The position numbers and the translations under genes were made by a program. From Cohnella sp. SGD-V74 (lineage in GTDB: Bacteria; Bacillota; Bacilli; Paenibacillales; Paenibacillaceae), in the NCBI RefSeq assembly GCF_003001675.1, contig NZ_PVYW01000001.1, positions 558,001 through 622,000 on the forward strand: a DNA stretch of 64,000 nucleotides. Direction: 5' to 3'. Below, piece after piece: positions 1 through 10,000 of this stretch. How positions within the stretch are numbered: the stretch's first letter is position 1; each line of letters begins with the position of its first letter. Below the pieces are notes generated by a model. The model was not told the DNA's origin, ran no database searches, and worked only from the letters and a program-made list of their open reading frames with translations.

Positions 1-1320
1 TACCACGGCGACAATCCGGGCTTTAACATCGGCGCCAAAGGACTGACGGGCGAAGCGTACAGAGGGCTCGCCTTCTGGGATACCGAGTCCTATTGCTTGC
101 CTTTCTATATTTTCAACAATCCGAAAGCCGCCAAGAGTCTGCTCGAATTCCGTTACAAATCTTTGCCTCACGCGCTGGAACGCGCGAAGGATCTGGACTG
201 CGCCGGCGCCTTCTACCCGATCGCGACGATCGACGGCACGGAGAGCTGCGATCTCTGGCAGCACTCGAACCTGCAGCTGCATGTCGGAACGGCCGTTGCA
301 TACGGCATTCGCCACTACGTGAACATTACGGACGACGTCGAATTCCTGTACGGGAAAGGGCTGGAGATGCTCATCGAGATCAGCCGTTTCTATGCGACCC
401 GCGGCCAATGGGGGCAGAAGACCGGCCTGTACGGATACTTCGGCGTCATGGGACCCGACGAATTCCAGCTCATGGTCAACAACAACTGCTACCTCAACCT
501 GATGGCCAAGAAGCTGTTCGAGTACACGCTGGAAACGATCGCCCGCATGTCCGCAGAAGCCGGGGAAGCGTTCCATGAGTTGGCCGGACGGCTCGGCCTG
601 ACCGAAGAGGAGCAAGCCGACTGGAAGCGCAAGGCGGAGCTGATGAAAATTCCGCAGGATCCCGAGACCGGCATCTACGAGGAGCACGACGGCTTCTTCG
701 ATATGCCTCATCTCGATATTCACTCGATTCCGGTTACGGAATTCCCGCTGTATTCGCATTGGTCGTACGACCGCCTGTACCGTTACGACATGATCAAGCA
801 GCCGGACGTGCTCATGTTCATGTTCCTGTACAGCGGAGATTACCCGTTGGCCGAGAAGATCGCCAACTACGAGTACTACGAGTCGCGCTGTATCCACGAA
901 TCCTCGCTCTCCCCTTCCATTCACTCCATTCTCGCCGCGGAGATCGGGAAGGATGAGGAGGCGTACCGGTTTTTCGAATTCGCGACCCGTCTGGATCTGG
1001 ACAACTACAACCGCAATACGCGCGAAGGGCTGCATACGACCTCCATCGCCGCCGCTTGGATGAACATCGTCTACGGCTTCGGCGGCATGCGGTCCGACGG
1101 CGACCATCTCGTCCTGCGGCCGACGATTCCCGCGCGCTGGGACAGCTACAGCTTCCCGATCTCGTACAAGGAATCGAAGCTGCTCATCGAAGTCGACAAG
1201 CGGCAAGCATCCATCAAGGTCGTCTCCGGCAGCCCTGTCGACATTACGATCTACGGGCAAGCCCGCAGCGTCGGCTCGGGCGGCGTGACATTCGAGCTTC
1301 AGCAGCTTGTCGGTCAATAA
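1..1320 (+). CDS. GH65 family disaccharide phosphorylase/hydrolase, 5'-truncated by the window edge
   Basis: The reading frame is open from base 1 and ends with TAA at 1318-1320, so about 439 C-terminal residues are present and the N-terminal beta-sandwich and true start lie outside. The (alpha/alpha)6-barrel signatures of glycoside hydrolase family 65 are visible: FWDTES early on, then GPDEF, whose Glu (codon 460-462) aligns with the family's general acid. The C-terminal beta domain follows (LVLRPTIPARW region). GH65 enzymes are usually intracellular inverting phosphorylases that split maltose, kojibiose, nigerose or trehalose with phosphate, giving glucose-1-phosphate. Sequence alone does not fix the substrate, and a hydrolase is possible. 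The family call is secure; the specificity is unknown. Confidence 0.9.
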   Translation, partial: YHGDNPGFNIGAKGLTGEAYRGLAFWDTESYCLPFYIFNNPKAAKSLLEFRYKSLPHALERAKDLDCAGAFYPIATIDGTESCDLWQHSNLQLHVGTAVAYGIRHYVNITDDVEFLYGKGLEMLIEISRFYATRGQWGQKTGLYGYFGVMGPDEFQLMVNNNCYLNLMAKKLFEYTLETIARMSAEAGEAFHELAGRLGLTEEEQADWKRKAELMKIPQDPETGIYEEHDGFFDMPHLDIHSIPVTEFPLYSHWSYDRLYRYDMIKQPDVLMFMFLYSGDYPLAEKIANYEYYESRCIHESSLSPSIHSILAAEIGKDEEAYRFFEFATRLDLDNYNRNTREGLHTTSIAAAWMNIVYGFGGMRSDGDHLVLRPTIPARWDSYSFPISYKESKLLIEVDKRQASIKVVSGSPVDITIYGQARSVGSGGVTFELQQLVGQ

Positions 1321-1348
1321 AGCCTGAAAGACCTTTCGGAAATGCAAC

Positions 1349-1563
1349 GGGGCTGTCCCATAAATAAAAGAGACGTACCGAACAATTATCGATGAATGGA
1401 TGTTTAGGGGCATCTATCTCCTTCCGCTGCTATACGATCCTGAAATGGGAATGATAAACCCGTTGCAATGTGATTTCAGGACCGTATGAGGCAGTCTCCA
1501 GGAGATAGATGCCTTCTTTTTTTCATCAATAATTTTGTACGTCCCTACTTATGGGACAACCCC
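1349..1563. repeat. MITE-like nested inverted repeat, family A (long copy)
   Basis: A 215-bp element with terminal inverted repeats: GGGGCTGTCCCATAA at 1349-1363 matches the reverse complement of 1549-1563 with one mismatch. Inside are a perfect 14-bp pair, GGCATCTATCTCCT (1409-1422) with its complement (1500-1513), and a third pair around ATACGATCCTGAAAT. The whole element can fold into one long interrupted hairpin. It has no coding capacity. It lies between two convergent genes, so it may also stop transcription. A shorter relative is at 53836-53987. No clear target-site duplication is seen. Confidence 0.8.
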
Positions 1564-1579
1564 GTTTGTCTGCTTCCCG

Positions 1580-3241
1580 TTATTTGAGCGTTACCGAGAT
1601 CGTCAGCTTCGCCGAATCGACTTTGACCGTTCCGCCGAGCTGCTTCGCCAGCCAATCGGCAGAGACCAGCCACGTTGCGGGAACCGCAGACGCGAGTTTG
1701 ACGGTTTTGCCGTTCACGGTCGCTTGAGCGCTTCCCTTCTTCAGCACGATCTTCGATTTGCCCCGTGTGACGGTCGCCGTCGTCTTGTTTTTGTCGTAGG
1801 CGACTTTCGCTCCGAACGCCTTCGCGGCGTCGGCCAGAGACAGCGTCACGGCCGTTCCCTTCACGACGGGACTGGCGGCAAGCGCCACTTCCTTGCCGTT
1901 CACGACAAGCTTGTACTTCGCCGGAAGATCGGGCTTAACCGGCACGCTTCCGAACCCGCCGATGGCGACGGGAGTCTTCCGCGTTACGGTTGTGCCGTCG
2001 CCGAGCTGGCCGTAATCGTTCCTCCCCCACGCCCAGACGCTGCCGTCCTTCCCGACGGCCAGATTCGAGCCGAAGGCGCCCTTCACGGTCGAGCTTTGCG
2101 GCAAACCCGCAACCTGTCCCCACGAATAACGCTCGGCAACGCCGGAGACGCCGAGCTGGCCGAGGGCATTATCGCCGAACGTCCATACGGTGCCGTCCGT
2201 CTTCAAGCCGAGGAGCGAAGGCTTCACGAGCAGATTCGTCGTGTTCCGGATTTCGCTGAAGCCTTGCAGCGCAGGTGTAACCGTTGGCTGCAGATGATGC
2301 GGCATTTGGCCGTAGTGCGCCGGGTCCGTCCGATTCAAGCCCTTCGTCTCCAGCAGACTGACGCCCCACTCGAACACCTTGCCGTCCCGTTGGAACGCAA
2401 GGACAGTCGCTCCGTCCGTCATTACCCGTTCGACGTTCGCTATTCCCTCTACTTGGATGGTACCGATGCGGCCCGACTCGTCTCTCTTGCCGTCGCCGAG
2501 CTGCCCGAAGGTGTTCCAGCCCTGCGTCCACACCGTACCGTCCTTGTCGACCGTCGTCAACAAGCCGTTTCCTGCCGACACGAAGACGACCGATCCTACG
2601 GCATCATTTTTCTGAGGAGAAAGCCGTTCCTTCAAGATCGTGCCGGAGACTCTGGCATTCCCCCATTGCCACATTTCCCCCGCCGCATTCCATGCGGTGC
2701 CTCCCGCACTCGTCGCCGCGATGCCGACAATGTCGGCCAGGCCAGGCACTTGCTGCGGAACGTAACCGCTGCGGTCGATGCTGATTCTGCTTGCCCCGCT
2801 GCTATCGGGCTCGCCGTATTCCGTATACGTCCCGTCTCCCAATTCGCCTTGCACGTTAAAGCCCCACGTCCATACGGTGCCGTCGGCTTTGAGCGCCATT
2901 GCATGATTGACGCCCGCCGAGACAGCAACGATACGATTTACGCCCTGCACCTTAACCGGAGATGAGGCAGACGCTGCGGATTTGCCAAGGCCAAGCTTTC
3001 CGCCCCCGTTGCTTCCCCAGCTCCAGAGCGTGCCATCCTTGGCAACTGCCAGCGTAAAGCCGTTGCCCAGCGCAACGTCCACGATCTGCTTGCTGTCGTC
3101 GTCCGCCGCCGCTGCCGCCGACCTGAAATCGCCGCCTACCCCTCCGAAAATAACAAGCGCAGCAAGCGCGAAAGTCAAGCTTTTCGCCGCCAGGCGGTGC
3201 GTTAACGCTTGTAACCGAGTCGGTACGTTCTGTCTATGCAT
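1580..3241 (-). CDS. Secreted RCC1-repeat protein with C-terminal stalk (copper amine oxidase N-like) domain
   Basis: 553 residues. An N-terminal signal peptide (basic start, hydrophobic core ending near AAAAA at about residue 45) is followed by about seven RCC1-type repeats of the form DGT-hW-WG-N--GQLGDG (about residues 55-440), which should build a seven-bladed beta-propeller. The last 110 residues (VVNGKEVALAASPV... to SVTLK) look like the 'copper amine oxidase N-terminal-like' or stalk domain common in Paenibacillaceae surface proteins; there is no oxidase catalytic domain. The start is supported by GGAGGAATTCGGAT just before the ATG. The protein is probably exported and wall-associated, with an unknown binding role. 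It stands alone, converging on the GH65 gene. Confidence 0.85.
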   Translation of the reverse strand: MHRQNVPTRLQALTHRLAAKSLTFALAALVIFGGVGGDFRSAAAAADDDSKQIVDVALGNGFTLAVAKDGTLWSWGSNGGGKLGLGKSAASASSPVKVQGVNRIVAVSAGVNHAMALKADGTVWTWGFNVQGELGDGTYTEYGEPDSSGASRISIDRSGYVPQQVPGLADIVGIAATSAGGTAWNAAGEMWQWGNARVSGTILKERLSPQKNDAVGSVVFVSAGNGLLTTVDKDGTVWTQGWNTFGQLGDGKRDESGRIGTIQVEGIANVERVMTDGATVLAFQRDGKVFEWGVSLLETKGLNRTDPAHYGQMPHHLQPTVTPALQGFSEIRNTTNLLVKPSLLGLKTDGTVWTFGDNALGQLGVSGVAERYSWGQVAGLPQSSTVKGAFGSNLAVGKDGSVWAWGRNDYGQLGDGTTVTRKTPVAIGGFGSVPVKPDLPAKYKLVVNGKEVALAASPVVKGTAVTLSLADAAKAFGAKVAYDKNKTTATVTRGKSKIVLKKGSAQATVNGKTVKLASAVPATWLVSADWLAKQLGGTVKVDSAKLTISVTLK

Positions 3242-3383
3242 ATCCGAATTCCTCCTGCCAATTGATGGAACTTAAAATGCCTCCTATCATTATCGGCAGA
3301 TGCTGTCGTCGATTTGATCAGAATTTTGCCCCTTCAACCTGTCCATCCCCAGGACACACGTTTTCCGGTCCTTGAACTCAAGC

Positions 3384-6056
3384 TCAGAGGTCGAGCCGGA
3401 CCAGGGCCGTCACCGCCTCTGCCCTCGTCGTCGGAGCATACGGGTCAAACCGGTTGTCCGGGCGGCCAACCAATACCCCCTGACGTACCGCCGATTGAAC
3501 GTAGTCCTTCGCCCAGGCCGGCCATTCGCCTTCGTCCGCGAACGCGGTACGGCTTTCATCGGGCTCCCATTTCATCGCTTTGGCGAGCATCGCGGCCATT
3601 TCGGCTCTGTTGATCGCCTGCCTCGGCCGAATGCTTCCGTCCGTATACCCGTTCAGCAGGCCGCGCTCGACAGCGGCTCTCACGTAGCCTCTTGCCCAGG
3701 CCGGAATGTCGCCGTCGTCGACGAACGACAGGGAGTTCGCGGATACGGCTGGAGACAGCCCAAGGGCTCGCGCCAGCATAACCGCGAATTCCACTCTCGT
3801 CACCTGTCCCTCGGGACGGAATGCCGAGAGAGAGTCTCCTTCGATGATCCCTTTAGCGGCAGCCTCGCAGATCGGTCCTTTTGCCCAATGGTCCGAGATA
3901 TCGGCGAACGTGCAGGAAGGACGCTGCGGCAGCTGCGGTTGCTCCGGTTGAGCCGACCGCCGATGAACGAGGAACGTAAACGATCGGGTCGTACCGTCTT
4001 CGGCTTTGACCGTAAGCTCAAGCGTGTTCTCCCCTTCCTGCAGCTCGACGGTTACGACTCCTTTAACCGCTTGACCGTTCAAGATCACCGTGGAAGAAGA
4101 ATGCTCGGCGTCAAAACGGAGCTCCAGCCGATCCGCCTCGGTCTCGGCCTCGTAATGCAGGACCGTTTGGTCGAAGGTCGGGGTGAGCGGGAGCTCTTGC
4201 CCGTCGGCCAGTGTCAGGGAAAATGACTTCAGCGCGTTGTTGCTGGACAGGCTCGTTCCTCCCCCGCCACCCCCTCCGGAGGAGGCGCGCGTCACGTCGA
4301 TCCGATACGTCTTCGTCGTTGTGCCGTCCTCCGCCGTTACGCGAATATCAATGGCGTTGGCGCCGACCCTCAGCGGCAACAGAACGCTGGGAACTCCGCT
4401 GGCGACGGGCGCATACGCTCCCCCATTCACCGCGACTTCGATCTCTGCGCCGCCATCGACCGCCGTCGGCGTCACCGTCAGCGATGCCGTCCCGTTCGCC
4501 ACGCTCGCCGAATAACTCGTCGTCGCCGCCGCAAACGCGGGACTCAGTGCGGAACTGCTCAGCTCCAGGCCGCCTAAGTTCGCATTCGTCGACAAGGCAT
4601 CGTTCTCTTGAATCGTAACGATCGCGCTCGTGACCGCGCCTAATATCGCCCCGTTCGTAGCATTTGAGATTTCGACGCTGAACGAGCGATCCGAAGCGAC
4701 GACGGCGTCATCGAAGATCGGAATCGCGTACGTCTTCGTCGTTTCGCCGGGATGGAAGACGATCGTCTCATCCACTGCCGCATAATCGGCGCCGGCGATT
4801 GCCGTTCCATCCGCCGTCCGAATGCGCAGCTTGGTCTGTCCATATGAGCCCCCGTTACGCTGTACGGTAACAGACGCGGTGCCGGCATCCTCCGGCACCA
4901 GATATTCGCTTTCGCTGAACGCCATCTCTCCCTCAGCTTTGCTGATCCGCAACTGAACGTTACCGAGGCTGAAAATCGCCAGATCCGTCAGTCCGTCATC
5001 GTTCGCATCTCCCGCGCTAATGTTGCCGCCGAACGGAAGTACATCCACGATGCTAAATGTGCCGGTACCGTCGCCGGATAAAAATTCCGTCTGATTGTTC
5101 ACAATCACGGCCAGATCCAGGTGGCCGTCATCGTCGAAGTCGCCCATCGCGATATCCGACGAGATGGACAAGTTGCCGTAATGGGCGGCCGATTCGAAGC
5201 TGCCGTCCCCGTTGCCCAGAAGCACGGCAACGCTGCCCATCGAAGGGCTGTTCTCCGCCACGGCCAAATCCGCGTTGCCGTCTTCGTTGAAATCCCCGGA
5301 CACCAGTTCGGCCGGAGTCCCGATGCCGGCACCGACCCGTACTCCGCCGAGAAACAGGCTCCCGCCGCCGGCCCCGGCGTTCAGCAGGATGCTGATGTCG
5401 GAGCCCCCGTCGTTAGAGACGGCGACGTCCGGCAAGGAATCGCCATTGAAGTCCGCGATCGTAAGATAGCTCGGATAAGCTCCGACGGAATACGAGACAG
5501 GAGCCCCGAACGTTCCGTCTCCATTGCCGTACAGGGCGACAAGAGCGGACCGGTCGTTCGCCGCGACCGCCAGATCCGTAAAGCCGTCGCCGTCCAGATC
5601 GGCCGCGACAATTCCGTCCGGCCCGCTTGCGGCTCCTAAATAGAGGTCCGGCTGCTGCACGAGATCGTCTCCGCTGCCGAGAAATACGGTAACGACATGT
5701 GCGGAATAGTTCGTCGTCGCGACATCGCCGATTCCGTCCCGATTGAAATCGGCGATCGCCACTTTGCGCGGGCTTCCACCAAGTGGATATTCGGCAGTTG
5801 CCGTCGACGGAAACGTCCCGTCCCCGTTGCCGTGCAGGACGATGACGCGATCGCTCATCAGCAGCACGGCGTCCGAATTCCCGTCCGCGTTCACGTCGCC
5901 GAACGCGACATCGCGAACGAATCCTGTAAACGAGTAGCTCGGGTTAAAGCTTTGAAACATCGGAGAGCCCGCCTGCACGCCGAGCGGAAAGAGCGTCAAC
6001 GCGGCGGTCAGCGCATAGCAGAGGCAAGTCCAAATCTTTTGTCCTGGTCCATTCAA
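3384..6056 (-). CDS. SLH-anchored FG-GAP/Calx-beta surface protein
   Basis: 890 residues with an N-terminal signal peptide (LCYALTAALTLFPLGVQA). Domains in order: FG-GAP/VCBS repeats (about 40-380, with repeated DFNGDGxxDxAV calcium loops), a Calx-beta domain (about 385-500), two cadherin-like beta-sandwich domains (about 505-600 and 625-710) separated by a Gly/Ser linker, and three SLH domains (about 720-890) that bind pyruvylated secondary cell-wall polymer. The start is TTG at 6054-6056, chosen because AGGAGGT lies 7 nt upstream; an ATG at 6050-6052 is in another frame. The protein should be displayed on the cell wall, probably as a calcium-binding adhesin or scaffold. No enzyme domain is visible. 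Confidence 0.9.
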   Translation of the reverse strand: MNGPGQKIWTCLCYALTAALTLFPLGVQAGSPMFQSFNPSYSFTGFVRDVAFGDVNADGNSDAVLLMSDRVIVLHGNGDGTFPSTATAEYPLGGSPRKVAIADFNRDGIGDVATTNYSAHVVTVFLGSGDDLVQQPDLYLGAASGPDGIVAADLDGDGFTDLAVAANDRSALVALYGNGDGTFGAPVSYSVGAYPSYLTIADFNGDSLPDVAVSNDGGSDISILLNAGAGGGSLFLGGVRVGAGIGTPAELVSGDFNEDGNADLAVAENSPSMGSVAVLLGNGDGSFESAAHYGNLSISSDIAMGDFDDDGHLDLAVIVNNQTEFLSGDGTGTFSIVDVLPFGGNISAGDANDDGLTDLAIFSLGNVQLRISKAEGEMAFSESEYLVPEDAGTASVTVQRNGGSYGQTKLRIRTADGTAIAGADYAAVDETIVFHPGETTKTYAIPIFDDAVVASDRSFSVEISNATNGAILGAVTSAIVTIQENDALSTNANLGGLELSSSALSPAFAAATTSYSASVANGTASLTVTPTAVDGGAEIEVAVNGGAYAPVASGVPSVLLPLRVGANAIDIRVTAEDGTTTKTYRIDVTRASSGGGGGGGTSLSSNNALKSFSLTLADGQELPLTPTFDQTVLHYEAETEADRLELRFDAEHSSSTVILNGQAVKGVVTVELQEGENTLELTVKAEDGTTRSFTFLVHRRSAQPEQPQLPQRPSCTFADISDHWAKGPICEAAAKGIIEGDSLSAFRPEGQVTRVEFAVMLARALGLSPAVSANSLSFVDDGDIPAWARGYVRAAVERGLLNGYTDGSIRPRQAINRAEMAAMLAKAMKWEPDESRTAFADEGEWPAWAKDYVQSAVRQGVLVGRPDNRFDPYAPTTRAEAVTALVRLDL

Positions 6057-6063
6057 GGCAAGG

Positions 6064-6071
6064 ACCTCCTT
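6064..6071 (-). promoter_or_regulatory. Ribosome-binding site fixing a TTG start
   Basis: On the minus strand this reads AAGGAGGT, a near-perfect anti-16S match placed 7 nt before TTG at 6056. It decides the start of the SLH/FG-GAP protein in the absence of an in-frame ATG. Confidence 0.75.
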
Positions 6072-6160
6072 TACGACTAGAAATATTTCGGAAGGCCGCC
6101 TTAGAATGCCTCGGCTCTCGAAGCCGTTCGCGAATTGGCAAACGGCTCTTACGATAAAGC

Positions 6161-6191
6161 AAAAAAAGACACTACCCCGGAGGCAGTGTCT
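6161..6191 (-). terminator. Rho-independent terminator
   Basis: On the minus strand AGACACT (6191-6185) pairs with AGTGTCT (6173-6167) around an 11-nt loop and is followed by seven T. It ends whatever is transcribed leftward from about 6.5 kb, before the promoter region of the FG-GAP gene. Confidence 0.75.
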
Positions 6192-6291
6192 CGTTACTCA
6201 GAAAAAAAAGGGCAGCGCGCGATCGCGTCCTTTCGGCATTCGACCGGCGGCTAATCTTCCTGTCTTTCGAGCAATCCAGCTATTTTCCTGT

Positions 6292-6474
6292 TTATTCCTC
6301 ACGGATAGGTGCATTATACCATACGTGTAAAATGGGCGATACTGAAATATTTAATTCCTCATTGCCGACTGCGACGCCGATCTGGATATATGTGTCGCCG
6401 CTTGTGATGGCTTTGGACAACTCTTCGTTGTTGAGTTTGAGAAGCTGGGTTGAACTCGGTCCCTGTCGCTGCAT
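6292..6474 (-). CDS. Hypothetical short ORF
   Basis: An open frame of 60 residues from ATG 6472-6474 (MQRQGPSSTQLL...), extendable upstream to a TTG at 6582. The C-terminal half has a plausible protein texture (SGDTYIQIGVAVGNEELNIS), and a good terminator lies 100 nt downstream. No convincing Shine-Dalgarno sequence is present, the base composition is lower in GC than the neighbours, and I recognise no family. It could be a small gene, a relic or chance. Confidence 0.25.
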   Translation of the reverse strand: MQRQGPSSTQLLKLNNEELSKAITSGDTYIQIGVAVGNEELNISVSPILHVWYNAPIREE

Positions 6475-6625
6475 GGCCTTCAATCTTGAAAATCGGCGTT
6501 CACGGAAGTATTTGAAACGCACAGAAACGTTGTGGTGGAAAAAATGGCCATCGACCACGCAGCAACAGCCGTTCAAACGCAAAATAACTGCGTATGGCTG
6601 GAGGAAGAGTAAGAGCAGTTTAAAA

Positions 6626-6648
6626 CAAAAAAAACGACATTTCTGCCG
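6626..6648 (-). terminator. Terminator of the tRNA pair
   Basis: On the minus strand, ACGGCA-GAAA-TGTCGT forms a short stem followed by a run of T, starting about 20 nt after the CCA end of tRNA-Lys. It fits as the end of the tRNA-Ala/tRNA-Lys transcript. Confidence 0.6.
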
Positions 6649-6666
6649 TTTCGTTCTTAAATATGC

Positions 6667-6742
6667 TGGTGGGTTCTCAGGGGCTCGAACCCTGGACCTG
6701 ATGATTAAGAGTCACCTGCTCTGCCAACTGAGCTAAGAACCC
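6667..6742 (-). tRNA. tRNA-Lys (CTT)
   Basis: 76 nt with encoded CCA. The acceptor stem GGGTTCT pairs with AGAACCC; the D-arm contains TTAGCTCAGTTGG; the anticodon stem GGTGA/TCATC carries loop CTCTTAA, giving anticodon CTT; the T-arm contains GGTTCGAGCCC. It is the downstream member of a two-tRNA unit, 9 nt after tRNA-Ala. Confidence 0.96.
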
Positions 6743-6751
6743 TTGCAATAT

Positions 6752-6827
6752 TGGTGGACCCTAGCGGGATCGAACCGCTGACCTCTTCGCTGCCAGCGAA
6801 GCGCTCTCCCAGCTGAGCTAAGGGCCC
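6752..6827 (-). tRNA. tRNA-Ala (GGC)
   Basis: 76 nt with encoded CCA. Acceptor GGGCCCT pairs with AGGGTCC (one G-U pair); the D-arm is TTAGCTCAGCTGGGA; the anticodon loop CTGGCAG gives anticodon GGC; the T-arm GGTTCGATCCC is canonical. It is co-oriented with tRNA-Lys. Confidence 0.96.
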
Positions 6828-6936
6828 GTATCATTTGGCGACAAAAATGAGTTTATCACAGGCTCGGGAGGGTTGTCAACGTCTTTTGCAACAAAAATTT
6901 GTACCTTGCGGCGACCGTTCATTGGAACGAAAAGAG

Positions 6937-6966
6937 GCGGCCAGCTCCCGATCGGAAGCCGGCCGC
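6937..6966 (-). terminator. Probable terminator of the VWA/DUF11 gene
   Basis: An almost perfect 30-nt palindrome, GCGGCC-GCT-CC around GATC, lies about 40 nt after the stop of the large gene and is followed on the minus strand by CTCTTTTCG. The stem is strong but the T-run is short, so termination is likely but not certain. Confidence 0.55.
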
Positions 6967-7004
6967 GCCAGCGGTTTCGAACTGTTCGCCCTAACGTCCC
7001 CGCC

Positions 7005-10000
7005 CTACTCTTCGTCTTCCGGAATAACGCGCACGGACACCTCCACCCGCTTCGGTCCCGCGTTGTCGGCTTCAGCGGTAACCGGGCTCGGGATGACGAT
7101 CTCTTCATCCGTATCCGGCGTATCGAACGGAAACCGGCCTCTTAACGTCGCGCCGATCGGGAAGCGCACAACTCGCACTCTCAGACTCAACAGAGAAGCG
7201 AAAACTCTGAAGTTGATCAGATCCGCGTTGCCGACATTGGTCGTCTGAATCGTAAAATGAACGCGCGTCTGAGGAGGCACCACCGGCTTGTCGACCGTCT
7301 CCGAGAGCGTGAAATCGGCGTTCACGACCGGAATGACCGAAGCGGGCGCTTGCTGGAACGGCGTTTCCAGCGAGAAGGCCGAAGCCGTCTCCACGAACAC
7401 CATGCCGCTGATCGCGTCCGTGGGCACGACGAACGGAACGACGAACGCGCGGCTTTCCCCCGGCAGAAGCACGGGAATGATCGTCTCGAATCCGGTGATC
7501 TCCCCGAACACGCGCACGTCGTGCAAAATGAAGGGCGACTGGTTCGTCACCGTAAACGTAAAATGAACGGTAGTGCCTGGCGGCACGACAGGTTTATCGA
7601 CGACGTTGGTCAAATGCAGCAGGTGGTGCGGTACTCCGACCCTTACGCTCGCTTCGGCCGACGCCGGGTTCGTCTGCGGCGAGGTCGCGACGACCCGATT
7701 CGTGACGATCGGGCTGCCGGGCAGCGAATCAGGAATGGCGTAGAAGAACACGACCGTTTCCGATGCGCCCGGAGCAAGGAACGGGATGAAGGCCGCGGTT
7801 CCCGTCAGCGAATCCCTGACGTCGATGTTCGTCGCCGCCCCGGCTCCGACGTTCGTGACCGTCACGGTATATTCGATCAGGCTGCCGAGCGGAGCGAGAT
7901 TGGCGCTTGCCGACTTCGTCACGCGAAGCGCGGCGTCGGTAAGCTCGCGCTGAACGAGCACCTTCGCTTCCGTGCTCTGTACGCCCGACTGGTCGGACGC
8001 GCTGGAGAAGACGTTCGGCAGAACCGTTCCTTCCGGCACGTCCGGCAAGACGAACGGACCGTTCCTCACGATCGACTGGCCCGGCCCCAACACCGGCACA
8101 GTTTCGTTCAGTCCGAGCAATGTGTCCGTCAGAACGACGTTCGTCTGCGCGACGTTAAGCAAGTTCGTTACCGTCAGCGTATACGTCACAATCTCTCCGG
8201 GAGCCCCGAACGCCGGGGATACAGTCTTCGCTATGCTCAGTCCGGTTCCGACGACCGTAATGGTCGCAGTCGCTTCCACGGTGCCCGTCGCGGAATTGGA
8301 AGCCGTCGCGCGGTTGACGATCCGGCTTCCGATGACGGCGGTCGACGGAACCGTATAGCTGAATTCGCGGGTCCAGATTTCCCCGATCTCCAGCCCCTCG
8401 ATCTGCAGATCGACGCCCAGCACTTCGTCCGTCAGCCGAATGCCGACCAGCGGAACGTTGCCGAAGTTGGCGACCTGGATCGTATATTGAACCGCTTCTC
8501 CGTGCGAGGCGGTCGGCCGATCGACGACTTTGCGTATGCCGAGAGCCGGCTGCGCGAGCACTTCGACTTGTTCCGTGGCCGTCACCGGCGTCGTCTGATC
8601 GGAAGTCGCCGTTACCGTATTCGTATACACAGTCGGCGGCGTCTCAAGCGGAACGTTAAACGGCTGCGGAATGACGACGCTCTCCCCCGGGAGCAGGCTC
8701 GGAATCGTCGTATCCAGCGCGAGCGTCGGGTCGGAGACGCGAACGTTCGTGAGCGGCATGCTGCCCGTATTCGTCACCGTCAGCGTGAACTGGATCGTCG
8801 TCCCCGGAGCCGTCTGCTTGCGATCGACCGTCTTCGTCAGAGACAATCGAGGCTGCGCGAGCACCTCGACGGAAACGGCTGCCGTAAGCGGAGGCAGCTC
8901 CGCGGTCGTCAGTACGGCGACGTTGACGATCGTCGAGCCGATCGCGGCGTCGTCCGGGATGACGTAGGGCAGATCCGCGGAAAGGGTCGCCCCTGCGGCA
9001 ATGGACTCGATCGTCGTCGAGATGCCCAGAAGTTCGTCTACGAATCGTGCGTTCTCAATCGGAACGTTCCCGTTGTTCGTTACCGTGATCGTGAAAACGA
9101 CCGTCTCGCCCGGCCTCGCCTGACGCTTGTCGACCGACTTGGTCAGCACCAGCGACGGGGATTCGGAGACGTTGACGACGGCGGACGCGTTCAGCGGATC
9201 GGGGAACAGCTCGTTCGAAGCGAACACCGTGTTGACAAGCGCTCCCGGAGGCGTTCCGGGCGGGATCGTATACGCGACCGACTCGGTATACGATGTCAGC
9301 GGTTCGATGGCCGGAATCGTGAAGTCCAGTCCGAGCCGGGCATCGGTTACGTGGACGTTGACGAGCCGCAAGGTGCCGGTATTGTGGACGATGATCGTAT
9401 AGTTGACCCGATCTCCCGGGGCGGCGGAAGTGCGGTCCACGAACTTCTCCACGCTCAAGCCCGGCGTCGGAGCGCACGAGCAGGCGACGATCGGCGTATG
9501 GAACAACAGGTTGCGAACCGGAGCCGAGTAATCGATCGCGGACGTGGACGCCTCGAGATGATTGGGCTCGGTGAACGCCGCGTAAGTCTGATCGTCCGTA
9601 TTCGTATGCAGATGATCGCCGTTGGCCAGCCGGTTGGATTCGATCTCATACGTAATCGTAACCGACGTTCGGCTATCCTGGGTCAGCAGACCAAGCGGCA
9701 TCGTCCCCAGATCGAGGACGAAGCCCCCGTCGACGAATGTATTGTCGTCCACGTCGGGCAGCAGCGGAGCTTTCGGATAGACCGTATAATTCGGATCGCT
9801 CGGGTCGATGATGTCGGGTTGATTGGGAGATTTGAGCAGAAGCCCGTCTCTGACGCCCGAGATGCGAATCGACCCCGGAACGTACCGGAACAAAGCCGTG
9901 TTGATACGGTCGTGAACGACCAGCCGGCTGCCTGCGGACAATTGAAAAATATCCTGAACGAGTCTGGCCAGCGTCTCCGCGATTTGCGAATCCGGGTCGG

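Noticed and set aside
6332..6736. 134-codon plus-strand ORF before the tRNAs
   Set aside because: It runs through the tRNA-Lys gene on the opposite strand and has no RBS or family resemblance.
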